Positions 1-7,583 of a DNA stretch of 19,264 nt are shown piece after piece. How positions within the stretch are numbered: the first letter of the stretch is position 1; each line of letters begins with the position of its first letter. This DNA comes from an uncultured Pseudomonadales bacterium (GTDB lineage: Bacteria > Pseudomonadota > Gammaproteobacteria > Pseudomonadales > Cellvibrionaceae). The position numbers were made by a program, and so were the translations under genes. Where the stretch lies: NCBI GenBank assembly GCA_938048505.1, contig CALIUX010000008.1, forward strand, positions 1-19,264. Direction: 5' to 3'. Under the pieces are notes generated by a model that was given only the letters and a program-made list of their open reading frames with translations, had not been told where the DNA came from and searched no databases.

Positions 1-678
1 GATATGAAATTGTGTTCCACTATGCAACCATTCTTCAGGTAATACAGGCTTGATAATTTCTTCTAATACCGCCTCTTGAAGAGTGGCTAGCGAAACATCT
101 GGGTCATGTTGTGTGGATAAAACAACAGCATCTACGGCAACTGGTTTACCTGCTTCATAGCGAAGAGAAACTTGGCTTTTAGCATCTGGGCGTAACCAGT
201 TGAGTTTTCCGCTTTTACGCAAATAGGCTTGTCTTTCTACCAGTCTATGAGAGTAAAAAATAGGGGCGGGCATGAGCACGTCAGTTTCGTTGGTGGCATA
301 ACCAAACATTAAACCTTGATCACCCGCGCCTAAGTCTTTGTTGTCGCCTTCATCAACGCCCATTGCAATGTCAGCACTTTGTTTTCCGATTGCATTCAGT
401 ACTGCACAAGATGCGCCATCAAACCCCACGTCGCTACTGTTATAGCCAATATCAAGAATCACCTGACGAACCAAATCTTCTAGGTCGACATAGGTACTTG
501 TCCTGACTTCGCCTGCGACAACGGCCATGCCCGTTTTAACCAGTGTTTCAACGGCAACACGTGCATGATTATCTTCGGTCAAAATGGCATCCAAAACGGC
601 ATCAGAAATCTGATCTGCTACTTTGTCTGGGTGACCTTCTGAGACGGATTCTGATGTGAATACACTGTATTCAGCCAT
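1..678 (-). CDS. metK: S-adenosylmethionine synthetase, N-terminal part (cut by window edge)
   Basis: This cytoplasmic enzyme makes S-adenosylmethionine from methionine and ATP. The 226 visible codons begin [20 protein letters not shown], which carries the ATP-binding GHPDK motif at residues 15-19; a GAGDQG segment with a following MFGYATNE stretch lies in the middle. Both are typical of bacterial MetK. The family is about 380-390 residues long, so roughly the last 160 residues lie beyond base 1; I see no frameshift in the visible part. The ATG at 676-678 has a good AGAGGA ribosome site just upstream. Only 18 bases separate it from the end of the ArsR/methyltransferase regulator gene, so the two are very likely co-transcribed, with the regulator first. 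That arrangement suggests control by the level of SAM-cycle metabolites. Confidence 0.97.
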   Translation of the reverse strand, partial: MAEYSVFTSESVSEGHPDKVADQISDAVLDAILTEDNHARVAVETLVKTGMAVVAGEVRTSTYVDLEDLVRQVILDIGYNSSDVGFDGASCAVLNAIGKQSADIAMGVDEGDNKDLGAGDQGLMFGYATNETDVLMPAPIFYSHRLVERQAYLRKSGKLNWLRPDAKSQVSLRYEAGKPVAVDAVVLSTQHDPDVSLATLQEAVLEEIIKPVLPEEWLHSGTQFHI

Positions 679-696
679 AACAAGTCCTCTATGATA

Positions 697-1692
697 TTAG
701 GGTTTATAAAATTGTTTGATTTGAATTTGAAAACCATTTCGTAATGCTAAATACGTACTTTGGCCAAGCTCAAGCTGAGCTGCTTTTGCCCAGTCCTCAA
801 GATCTGTTGGGGCAATGCCAAGCCATATGTCGCCGCATGCGTCACGCGCCCAAGCTTGTTGGTGCTGGCACAGTTCTGTGATGACTAATATGCCTCCAGG
901 CAAAAGGCTCTTGCTGACATCCGCCAAAACTTTTGCGGGTGAGGGCGTATGGTGCAAAACCATATTAATGACCGCGCAATGATAGGGCTCGTGTGCCGGT
1001 AAGCTCTGCGTGTCACCAAGGTGATACGCAATGTTGGTGTATTGCTTAGCTGTTTCGTTTGCCCGCTTTAACATTTGCTCGTTATTATCAAGCGCTGCGA
1101 CATGCTTAAAACGTTCTGATAGCACCGACAAAAAATCCCCATTACCTGGGCCAACCTCTAGTGCTCTGGCATGCTCGGGAAATTCAGTGAGGTCTAGCAG
1201 CTCTGTGGCAGGCTGAGCATAGGCCTCAAAACTCGCAATTAGGTCTTGTTGCGCTTTAAGCTTGTCAGCATTTTCGAGAAAGAATTGCGCAGAAGCATCC
1301 TGCCTTTCTTGCCAAACTCCCCTCAAGCCTTCTTTGTAATGTTCAGCGAGACCGAGCTGGTCAGCTTGCTGAAAAATGGCCTTCTTGATATCAGAGAAGA
1401 TATCTTCAGGTGCGATCGATACTCGCCGGTAAAAAATAGAGTTGCCTTCTCGTCGAGTACAAACAAGCCCCGCATTCGCCAGTACTTTAAGGTGGTGGCT
1501 AATGCCCGACTGTTTGACCGAAAACGCTTTTGCTAGCTCTAGTACGCCATACGAATCATGTTCTAGCATTTGCAAAACACTCAAGCGCAGCTCATCACCA
1601 GCGGCCTTGAGAAGGCTCGCTAGCTCAGCGGTTTGGTACATACAGGATGCACTTGAGGGTTTGCTCAGTGCTGAGGTGGTTGAGTTTTGCAT
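697..1692 (-). CDS. ArsR-family regulator fused to a SAM-dependent methyltransferase domain (SahR-like)
   Basis: This 331-residue protein has a winged-helix ArsR domain at about residues 20-95 (recognition region VKQSGISHHLKVLANAGLV) followed by a class I methyltransferase fold from about 160. SAM-binding motif I is ALEVGPGNG at 177-185, and an acidic residue (D202) follows at the end of the next strand. Known SahR regulators of methionine metabolism in Proteobacteria share this two-domain design; they sense S-adenosylhomocysteine and repress SAM-cycle genes. Position directly upstream of metK fits that role. The domain may sense its ligand without catalysing methyl transfer. The residues that bind metal in classic ArsR proteins (CVC in the DNA-binding helix) are absent, so a metal sensor is unlikely. 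The 18 bases upstream of the start lead directly into a long palindrome, the likely operator. I leave the symbol empty because the ligand cannot be read from sequence. Confidence 0.88.
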   Translation of the reverse strand: MQNSTTSALSKPSSASCMYQTAELASLLKAAGDELRLSVLQMLEHDSYGVLELAKAFSVKQSGISHHLKVLANAGLVCTRREGNSIFYRRVSIAPEDIFSDIKKAIFQQADQLGLAEHYKEGLRGVWQERQDASAQFFLENADKLKAQQDLIASFEAYAQPATELLDLTEFPEHARALEVGPGNGDFLSVLSERFKHVAALDNNEQMLKRANETAKQYTNIAYHLGDTQSLPAHEPYHCAVINMVLHHTPSPAKVLADVSKSLLPGGILVITELCQHQQAWARDACGDIWLGIAPTDLEDWAKAAQLELGQSTYLALRNGFQIQIKQFYKP

Positions 1693-1709
1693 GGCTCTAG
1701 TTTAGCAGC

Positions 1710-1753
1710 AACCAAGCACCTATATCAAAATTTTTTGATATAGGTGCTTGGTT
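1710..1753. promoter_or_regulatory. 21-bp perfect inverted repeat with 2-bp centre, probable operator of the metK regulator operon
   Basis: The arms at 1710-1730 and 1733-1753 are perfect reverse complements with only TT between them. The inner part reads CCTATATCAAAA-TT-TTTTGATATAGG, a 12-2-12 inverted repeat of the kind bound by ArsR/SmtB-family dimers. It ends 17 bases before the start codon of the SahR-like gene, where bound repressor would block transcription of the regulator and metK. A terminator role is unlikely because no T run follows the stem on either strand. Autoregulation is inferred from position and symmetry. Confidence 0.75.
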
Positions 1754-2021
1754 GGCTCAAAAATCGGCCTTTTTAGTTATTCTTTGCCAATGACCTAAAC
1801 TAGGCAGTTGCGATCTCGGCCAGTACTTTGCCACCCATAAATAAGATGTATCGAAAGTATTTTTTTAATAGTTTTTTATATAAAGTGCGGGTGGAATGAT
1901 GAGTGCATATAGACATTGGATAGGTGTAATGCTTTTGTAAGTGTCTAGATGTTCTGCAGTACTGCCGGTCTCTTTTTGAGCGGGCTCATTCTCGTTAATT
2001 TGGATTCAAAAGCGCCTAGGC
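1754..2021. other. Gene-free stretch between the small membrane protein and the metK operon
   Basis: Together with the palindrome this makes a gene-free gap of about 330 bases. It should hold the promoter of the minus-strand regulator/metK operon, but I cannot point to convincing -35 and -10 boxes. A 10-bp perfect palindrome, GCAGTACTGC, lies at 1956-1965. The stretch around 1859-1884 is very AT-rich. I see no supported gene or RNA here. Confidence 0.5.
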
Positions 2022-2351
2022 TTAGGGGCGAGGGAGTTGTTCCGTCAATTCTGGGTGCTGTTCGGTCTGCGGCTCATTAGCAAAGACGTTAAAGTCATAA
2101 AATGCTGCGGTAATAGTGCAAAGTGTTACAAGTGCAAACCCAGATAAAAGCATTTTGCCTGCATAGGCTGCCCTCTTCCAGTGAAGTGTGCAGTATGCAA
2201 TTGATGCAGGAGGAAAGAGGCAAGAAACCATACCAAATATATATTGATTGTTTCCAAGTGCAGTAAGAAAGCTAAAAAGCCAGCCAAGTAATATAAGGCT
2301 GGTGCCAATTGCCCCAATAATAACAAAGATAATTAATATATCATTCGGCAT
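2022..2351 (-). CDS. Small multi-pass inner-membrane protein of unknown function
   Basis: I do not recognise this 109-residue protein. It has three hydrophobic stretches, at about residues 4-30, 36-54 and 68-88, that look like membrane helices, and a short polar tail rich in Glu, Gln and Pro (EPQTEQHPELTEQLPRP). Basic residues sit between helices two and three (HWKRAAYAGK). No clear ribosome site precedes the ATG at 2351, so the start is less certain. It follows the CHASE2 kinase gene on the same strand after 114 bases that contain a long hairpin, so it may be a weakly linked last member of that operon or an independent gene. Nothing in the sequence points to a specific role. Confidence 0.6.
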   Translation of the reverse strand: MPNDILIIFVIIGAIGTSLILLGWLFSFLTALGNNQYIFGMVSCLFPPASIAYCTLHWKRAAYAGKMLLSGFALVTLCTITAAFYDFNVFANEPQTEQHPELTEQLPRP

Positions 2352-2427
2352 TTTAATTGTTGCTATTTATAAAGAGTGAATACATTAACTTTCGAAGTTT
2401 AATTCGATATGGTCATCATACTCATAT

Positions 2428-2476
2428 CCTACGAATAAGCATAATTAAATATTGTGAAATTATGCTTATTCGTAGG
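2428..2476. repeat. 19-bp perfect inverted repeat overlapping the end of the CHASE2 kinase gene
   Basis: The arms at 2428-2446 and 2458-2476 are perfect complements around an 11-base loop. On the minus strand the first arm contains the last codons and the stop codon of the kinase gene. The stem is AT-rich and not followed by a T run, so it is not a canonical intrinsic terminator. It could protect the 3' end of the mRNA or reduce read-through into the next gene. Confidence 0.7.
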
Positions 2477-4847
2477 TAAATGCGTCTTGCAGTTCGAGTG
2501 GTAGGGTGATTGAAAAAGTTGATCCTTCACCTTGCGTGCTTTCCACGTGGACAGAGCCACCATGTTTTTCTATAACTTTTTTTACAAAAAAGAGCCCTAG
2601 GCCTGATCCAAAGGGTTTGTGAGCTTCGCTTTTTCGATTGAAACGGTTAAATAAATCTTTAATAAGGTCTGAGCTGATTCCCGGCCCTTTGTCGTTCACA
2701 TTAATAATAATGTTGTCATGTATAACTGTCATGCTAATCGTGATTAGCATCTTGTTATGTCCATATTTAATCGCATTAGAGAGTAAGTTAATAATAACTC
2801 TCTCTAATAAATTTGCGTCGCCTACAACAAGGCATTCATCCTGCGTGCGTTTTATTTTAATAACAATATCTTTTAATTTGGCTATCTCTACAACATCAAA
2901 ATAAGCTGAGTCGATTACGGTATGCATATCAACAATGTCAAATGTTTCTTTTCCTGTGCTGTCTGCTTTGCTTAAAAGTAAAATATTTTCTGAATAATTT
3001 AGATTTTTTTCAGTGTAATTTCTAATTTTTTTAAAGATAACTTCACTAGGTTGCTGCTCTTTTCCTGACTCAATGTTTTCGATAAGAGCGAGAATAGATA
3101 CCATTGGAGAGCGGAGATCGTGCGATAAAAAATTTAAAGTATCGATGCGTGCCTGCTCGGCTTTTTTAAGTGATGTGATATCTGTAAAAGCAAAAAATAT
3201 AATTGTATGCGTTTTTTCTGAGTCTGCTGTGAATTTTGCTTTTCGTATATTGCAATACAGTGTTTTTTCTTCACCTGTAAAGCTTTCATCTTGACTGTTT
3301 TGTAAGGCAGCTTCTAAATGAATTACTTCTGATTGGTCGGATTGTGTAATGGATTGAAACAGCTCTGTCCATCCCTGCCATTTGGTATTGCTGGACGGGG
3401 AAAGCGTTGTGTTCAGGTCTTCAATATTGCTATCACGAGTAATGTTGAAGAGTGCTTCGGCCTCAGGGTTATATAAAATAATTTGGCCTTGCGTATTGGT
3501 GAGTATGATGGCTTCACTCAAATGTGCGAGTGTTTGTTGAATCAAAAAACGCTGTTGATCAATAATGTTGCTTGCATCCTCTAATTCATTAAGCGTTTTG
3601 CTGACGACATCGACGTGATAGTGCTCAACGATTTTGCTCTCTTGTGACAGCGTATTAGTTTGAGGTAGACCGTAGTGAATATCGGTATAGACATGGCTTT
3701 TTTGATTGTTTAATGTCCCTAAACGCTTTTGTAGGAAACGTAGTGCCATTTGTAATTTGAGCCAACTCCATATGGGGTAAAAAGCCATTATCAATATGAT
3801 GAATTTTGCTGCAGGAAACCATATTTTAAAAGTGATTAACCCTGCAACCATCAGCGCATAGGTTACAACTATCGACAGCAGGCTTAATATTAAAAAGTGC
3901 AAGGGGGGTTGGCGCATTAAAAAAAGTATCAGTAATAAGCCTGCAAAGAAAAAAATAATCAACCCTAAAAGAGCGTTAACCTTTTCGACTAAATGCCCTT
4001 CTTTTAATGCTTGATAAGCCGAAGCCTGAAAAAGAACACCTGGCATGATACCCAATGGTGTAGCAATTTGATCACCCAATCCTGCCGCTGTCACACCGAT
4101 TAATGCCGTTTTATCTCTAAATATATGCGCAGGGACATCGCCGTTTATGACATCTTGATATGAAACACGGCTGTAACGCCTAGGGTCTTTAGGGAAAAGA
4201 ATATAATTATGGAAATCGCGGTGGATGACATACGGTGTATAGTCTATTTCTTCTAGAGGCCTTTTCCCTTGAAGTGTAATGGGCAGAGACTGTTGCTCAA
4301 TGAGAGCAAGTGATAGGTGTGGCCACGTTTTTTCGCCTAGCCCTTCCTTGAGAAAAAAAGAGCGGCAAATAGCGTCTTTACTACAAAAGATATGCACATG
4401 CCCAAGTCTTGGATTGGACGAATACAATATGGGGGTTGGGGCGACTTCAATGAGGTTGCCACCAGAATGCATTTTTTGTATGGCAATGCCTAAAATGACA
4501 TTGCCATACTGTTCGATAGCTTGTGCAAATTGAATATCATCATTTAAAGAGTGATTGCTCGGTTCTGCAAATAAGATATCGAAGGCTGTGGTTTTAACCT
4601 TGGCTTCTGCTAATACTTTCAGTAGCTTGGCATGGTAAGACCTAGGCCAAGGCCAAGCCCCTAATGATTCGAGGCTTTGCTCATCTATCTCGATGATGAC
4701 AATTTCATCCGAGACAGGGTAGTGTGTGAAATTTTGAGCTGAGTCCAGCAGTTGCAAATCAAGCTTTTCAAGAAAGCCCCAGTAATCTAAGGCGGCAATA
4801 CATCCAATAAGGAAAAAGGCCAAAAGAGCGTGCAAGGACTTTAGCAT
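2466..4847 (-). CDS. CHASE2-PAS sensor histidine kinase
   Basis: This is a 793-residue inner-membrane sensor kinase. A first membrane helix at about 5-21 is followed by a periplasmic CHASE2 sensor (about 27-285, with typical segments such as VIIEIDEQSLESLGAWPWPRS at 50-70). Three membrane helices follow at about 292-311, 317-338 and 344-362, then a coiled linker and a PAS domain (about 430-560). The kinase core comes last: phospho-acceptor His576 in LNFLSHDLRSPM, the N box with Asn691 (NLLSNAIKYG), the G1 box DKGPGIS at 719-725 and the G2 box GSGLGL at 747-752. All key catalytic residues are present and there is no receiver domain, so the partner is most likely the response regulator at 6014-6694. 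The upstream gene ends 53 bases away. The start has only a weak ribosome site. CHASE2 ligands are unknown in general; envelope sensing is inferred from the LysM/FecR neighbour. Confidence 0.93.
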   Translation of the reverse strand: MLKSLHALLAFFLIGCIAALDYWGFLEKLDLQLLDSAQNFTHYPVSDEIVIIEIDEQSLESLGAWPWPRSYHAKLLKVLAEAKVKTTAFDILFAEPSNHSLNDDIQFAQAIEQYGNVILGIAIQKMHSGGNLIEVAPTPILYSSNPRLGHVHIFCSKDAICRSFFLKEGLGEKTWPHLSLALIEQQSLPITLQGKRPLEEIDYTPYVIHRDFHNYILFPKDPRRYSRVSYQDVINGDVPAHIFRDKTALIGVTAAGLGDQIATPLGIMPGVLFQASAYQALKEGHLVEKVNALLGLIIFFFAGLLLILFLMRQPPLHFLILSLLSIVVTYALMVAGLITFKIWFPAAKFIILIMAFYPIWSWLKLQMALRFLQKRLGTLNNQKSHVYTDIHYGLPQTNTLSQESKIVEHYHVDVVSKTLNELEDASNIIDQQRFLIQQTLAHLSEAIILTNTQGQIILYNPEAEALFNITRDSNIEDLNTTLSPSSNTKWQGWTELFQSITQSDQSEVIHLEAALQNSQDESFTGEEKTLYCNIRKAKFTADSEKTHTIIFFAFTDITSLKKAEQARIDTLNFLSHDLRSPMVSILALIENIESGKEQQPSEVIFKKIRNYTEKNLNYSENILLLSKADSTGKETFDIVDMHTVIDSAYFDVVEIAKLKDIVIKIKRTQDECLVVGDANLLERVIINLLSNAIKYGHNKMLITISMTVIHDNIIINVNDKGPGISSDLIKDLFNRFNRKSEAHKPFGSGLGLFFVKKVIEKHGGSVHVESTQGEGSTFSITLPLELQDAFTYE

Positions 4848-4900
4848 AGAGGCTTCAGCATTTAAGACATGGAGATAAATACATTCATAAGCTCTGGCTC

Positions 4901-6001
4901 TTAAAGGGCGATTGCAAGTGCAGTTGCAACGATTCCTAAGAATATCCAGATATTACCTTTTGGCTTAGGTTTTTCCTTTAAGCACAGCGTTGTGTTTGCA
5001 GGCATGCCATATAGCTTTGATTGGTCGATTGCCTGGACCGTGGCAATATAACAGCCTGGAGCAATGTTGCTGAGCGTGGTGTGATTATCTGCCGTAAGGG
5101 CTGTTTTGATAATGGCATCAGGTGAGGCCTGATTTGCAAGTGTCACACTATAATGCTTTGCATCGTGCATTTTTGACCACCTTAGCGGGTAGGGCATGGT
5201 GACTGTTTTTGAGTGAGCTTTCTTTAGCGTTGGTGGAGGTAATAGCTTCACCGCGCCTGCAGGAGGCTGATCAGTCTTGGCAACAATGCCATATCCAACG
5301 GGTACAACTGTTTGACCTTGATTGTTTTGAATGCCCACGCCGCCTTCATAAACACTATTACGTAAACTGCCACCCTCTTCGGCATTGTATTCAACTCTAA
5401 ACTCGGTGCCTCTCACTGCTGCAATAGCAGAGGGTGTGATCACCTGGAATTTTGTCCGTGGCTGTTTTTGGGGGACGTTGACTTGCACTGCGCCTCTTTT
5501 TAGGTAAATGCGTGTGTCGGCCATGCCTGTTGATTCAAAGCTAGAAAGGCGGTCTAGCGTAAAAGTAGAAGGCTCATTTACCTTCATTGTTGAGCCGTCT
5601 GCAAAGCGTAAGGTGATAGCTTCACCGTCAGGCACAGTAATAGTTGTTCCCATTGTGACTTCTGACTGAGCAAGCACGGGCTTTGCTTCTTCATCTTTGT
5701 CTTCAAGTTGGAAGACGACACCTGCCGTAACAAATTCTACTGTTGCGGGCTTGGGCTGTAGCTTGAGCCAGCTAATGGGGAACTGAATGCGTGTGCCGGG
5801 CTTGAGCTCCCCTTTATACCAAGCGTCGTTATAGGCGCCAATTGTTTGCCAGCAATGGCTCTGATTAGTGTACTTTTCACAAATATCCCACAGTGTATCG
5901 CCTTGGCGAGTGGTGTAGGTCCAGTCATTCGCTAAGCCTGCGATGGCGTGCAGGCCTAAAACTAATAGCAAGGCAGTACGGCATACTAATCGATGCATCA
6001 T
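4901..6001 (-). CDS. LysM and FecR domain protein, periplasmic with a C-terminal membrane anchor
   Basis: This 366-residue protein has a signal peptide (about 1-24), a LysM domain (about 27-75, with RQGDTLWDICEKY and LKPGTRIQFP) and a FecR domain (about 95-240, with the signature AAVRGTEFRV at 194-203). A beta-rich, fibronectin-like part follows at about 268-335, and a hydrophobic C-terminal helix at about 350-366 could anchor it in the membrane. LysM domains bind the glycan strands of peptidoglycan; FecR-type domains are found in envelope signalling proteins. Cys41 and Cys50 lie within the LysM region and could pair. The gene lies 12 bases after the response regulator and 53 before the CHASE2 kinase, so it is probably an accessory or input protein of that pair. 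Two ATG codons in a row begin the gene. It has no sigma-factor partner nearby, unlike the classic FecI/FecR pair. Confidence 0.88.
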   Translation of the reverse strand: MMHRLVCRTALLLVLGLHAIAGLANDWTYTTRQGDTLWDICEKYTNQSHCWQTIGAYNDAWYKGELKPGTRIQFPISWLKLQPKPATVEFVTAGVVFQLEDKDEEAKPVLAQSEVTMGTTITVPDGEAITLRFADGSTMKVNEPSTFTLDRLSSFESTGMADTRIYLKRGAVQVNVPQKQPRTKFQVITPSAIAAVRGTEFRVEYNAEEGGSLRNSVYEGGVGIQNNQGQTVVPVGYGIVAKTDQPPAGAVKLLPPPTLKKAHSKTVTMPYPLRWSKMHDAKHYSVTLANQASPDAIIKTALTADNHTTLSNIAPGCYIATVQAIDQSKLYGMPANTTLCLKEKPKPKGNIWIFLGIVATALAIAL

Positions 6002-6013
6002 TGAGTATAAGCT

Positions 6014-6694
6014 CTAGTTGAGTTTTTCTAAACGGTATCCAAAGCGGTAAATGGTTTTAATGATAAAGCCGTTTTCAGGGTTTATCCCCAATGCTCGACG
6101 CACTCGGCTAACGTGTACGTCAACTGTTCGAGTGTCTAAGCTGGAGTTAACACCCCAGGCCGCTTTGAGTAAATATTCTCGGGACAATGCTTTGCCATGA
6201 TTCTCAAACAGGCAAAGTGCGACATCATAGTCTTTTTGGGTTAACTCAACCTTAACCCCATCGCGATAAATATGCTGGCCCTGCTTGTCGATTTTGTAAG
6301 CACCGAGTTCGATAATCGGTGGAGGGGCTGAAATTTGCGCTCGTCTTGTCAGAGCCTGTACACGCGCAGAGAACTCTTTTTGTCTGAGCGGTTTGGCAAG
6401 GTAGTCATCTGCCCCTTTTGATAGCGCTGTCACGATGTCCTCTTCTGAATCACGCTGAGTAATAAACAGTACAGGAATATCATTATTAATTTTTCGGATG
6501 ATATTCAGTACTTCTAGGCCCGTGCCGTCAGGCAGCTCCCAGTCGAGTACGGCAAACTGGGGCATGGTGCGATGGAAGTTATCAATAAACTGATTGCAGC
6601 TATTACTGCGCTCAGCATCGTAGCCAAGTTCTTGTAGCCATCCTATAACTAACTCTGCTTGGGCATCATCATCTTCTAATAAAGCGACTTTCAC
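6014..6694 (-). CDS. OmpR-family response regulator of the CHASE2 kinase operon
   Basis: This 226-residue regulator has a receiver domain (about 1-118) with the acidic pocket D8-D9-D10, phospho-acceptor Asp51 (FAVLDWELPDGTG), Thr79 and Lys101. An OmpR/PhoB winged-helix DNA-binding domain (about 128-224) ends in the conserved IKTIYRFGYRLE. It is the first gene of the apparent operon regulator, LysM/FecR protein, CHASE2 kinase, and all the residues needed for phosphorylation are present. An ACAGGT ribosome site precedes the ATG. The large gap upstream separates it from the divergent repeat lipoprotein gene, which is a natural candidate target. Proteins of this family normally bind direct repeats spaced about ten bases; a tandem ten-base repeat lies in the gap at 7317-7336. 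Confidence 0.93.
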   Translation of the reverse strand: MKVALLEDDDAQAELVIGWLQELGYDAERSNSCNQFIDNFHRTMPQFAVLDWELPDGTGLEVLNIIRKINNDIPVLFITQRDSEEDIVTALSKGADDYLAKPLRQKEFSARVQALTRRAQISAPPPIIELGAYKIDKQGQHIYRDGVKVELTQKDYDVALCLFENHGKALSREYLLKAAWGVNSSLDTRTVDVHVSRVRRALGINPENGFIIKTIYRFGYRLEKLN

Positions 6695-7316
6695 ATTGCA
6701 ACCTGTATTTTATTTATAACAGCGCCATTCTAGAGGTAAATGCTGGGTAAATCATGAGATTAAAAGCGGGTATTGTTTTTTTAACAGGATTTTACATTTT
6801 GTCGCCTGAATCATGACGTGATTAAATTTTGTGCGTTTGTGGTTGCTAGCTGTACTGGGGCTGCACTAATGAGAGGGTTTTAATATTCAAACTATAGTGT
6901 AGTTAAGAAATGACGATAGTTTTTCAAACGCTCGTTTCTTTTTGGTTATATCAATTTTATTGTTGTACCCTTATAGTCATATTCTTTTCTTATATCACTT
7001 GATAAACTAAGTTAGATTAATGGCTGTCTTTTGGTTTTGATCTGGGGTTTAGGCTTAATATTTAGGTTAAAACATTAGAACTATTAATTGTTGCGCCACA
7101 TAGCAATAATTTGTGTCGTAAGGTTGTTGATGTATTCGACACCACACGAAACAGTGGTAAATTAAAAGTTGAGCTGATGCTTTTTGTCATGGCCAATCCT
7201 TTTGGCGCTATCGTCTTCTTGGCCTGCTCTGCAAAGTGAATTTGTATTTTTAGGTTAAAGTGACGTTGTCTTTGGTTTTGCCGGCATCATTTTTGTTGAA
7301 TACGATGATCTGTGAG

Positions 7317-7336
7317 TTTTTACATCTTTTTACATC
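7317..7336. promoter_or_regulatory. Tandem 10-base direct repeat TTTTTACATC, possible response-regulator site
   Basis: Two identical decamers lie head to tail, one helical turn apart, which is the arrangement bound by OmpR/PhoB-family dimers. They lie about 250 bases upstream of the lipoprotein start. A related TTTTACAT occurs about 95 bases upstream of the response regulator gene. AT-rich simple sequence could produce such a repeat by chance. Confidence 0.35.
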
Positions 7337-7571
7337 GGCTACTATGAGGTTTTTGGTTGTAAATTTTATTGTAGGGTATTGATATATATAGATTTTTTTT
7401 GAGGTTTTTATTGCTTTTTAAGGCAGTATGACTACTTTTTAAAGGGGTTGTTATATACAGGACTCTCAATGCATTATGACCACCGATAATTTCTAATGAG
7501 TTTGTAACTAAAAAAACAACTGAATTCATTCTCCAATGCTTTTAGTTTTTTCCATTTTAATTTTGATATGT

Positions 7572-7577
7572 AGAGGT
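7572..7577 (+). promoter_or_regulatory. Ribosome binding site that fixes a GTG start for the repeat lipoprotein
   Basis: AGAGGT lies six bases before the GTG at 7584. Translation from there gives a short basic signal peptide leading straight into the lipobox MQAGC. The in-frame ATG at 7536 has no ribosome site and would add a second hydrophobic segment in front of the signal peptide, so I prefer the GTG. Confidence 0.75.
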
Positions 7578-7583
7578 CACTAC

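Larger units (their letters stand above)
6695..7583. other. Long AT-rich gene-free region between divergent genes
   Basis: Nearly 900 bases lie between the response regulator start and the lipoprotein start. I find no convincing gene in either strand. It should contain both divergent promoters. Visible elements are an AATCA-5-TGATT inverted repeat (6809-6823), the 11-base repeat TTTAGGTTAAA at 7061-7071 and 7249-7259, two copies of TTTTTACATC in tandem at 7317-7336, and a related TTTTACAT at 6790-6797. No Rho-independent terminator or structured RNA is apparent by eye, though a small RNA or long 5' leader could be hidden. Confidence 0.5.

Noticed and set aside
1710..1753. The long palindrome as an intrinsic terminator
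   Set aside because: Neither strand has a T run after the stem, and its position just before a start codon suits an operator better.
1899..1940. A 13-residue peptide frame starting MSAYRHW on the plus strand
   Set aside because: It is far too short to support, and no gene follows on the same strand for it to act on as a leader peptide.
7320..7529. Minus-strand open frame of 69 codons in the divergent promoter region
   Set aside because: It has no convincing ribosome site, an unusual Lys/Asn/Tyr-rich composition typical of translated AT-rich DNA, and no recognisable domain.
7536..7583. The upstream ATG at 7536 as the start of the repeat lipoprotein
   Set aside because: It lacks a ribosome site and would place an extra hydrophobic segment before a complete lipoprotein signal peptide that starts at the GTG 7584.
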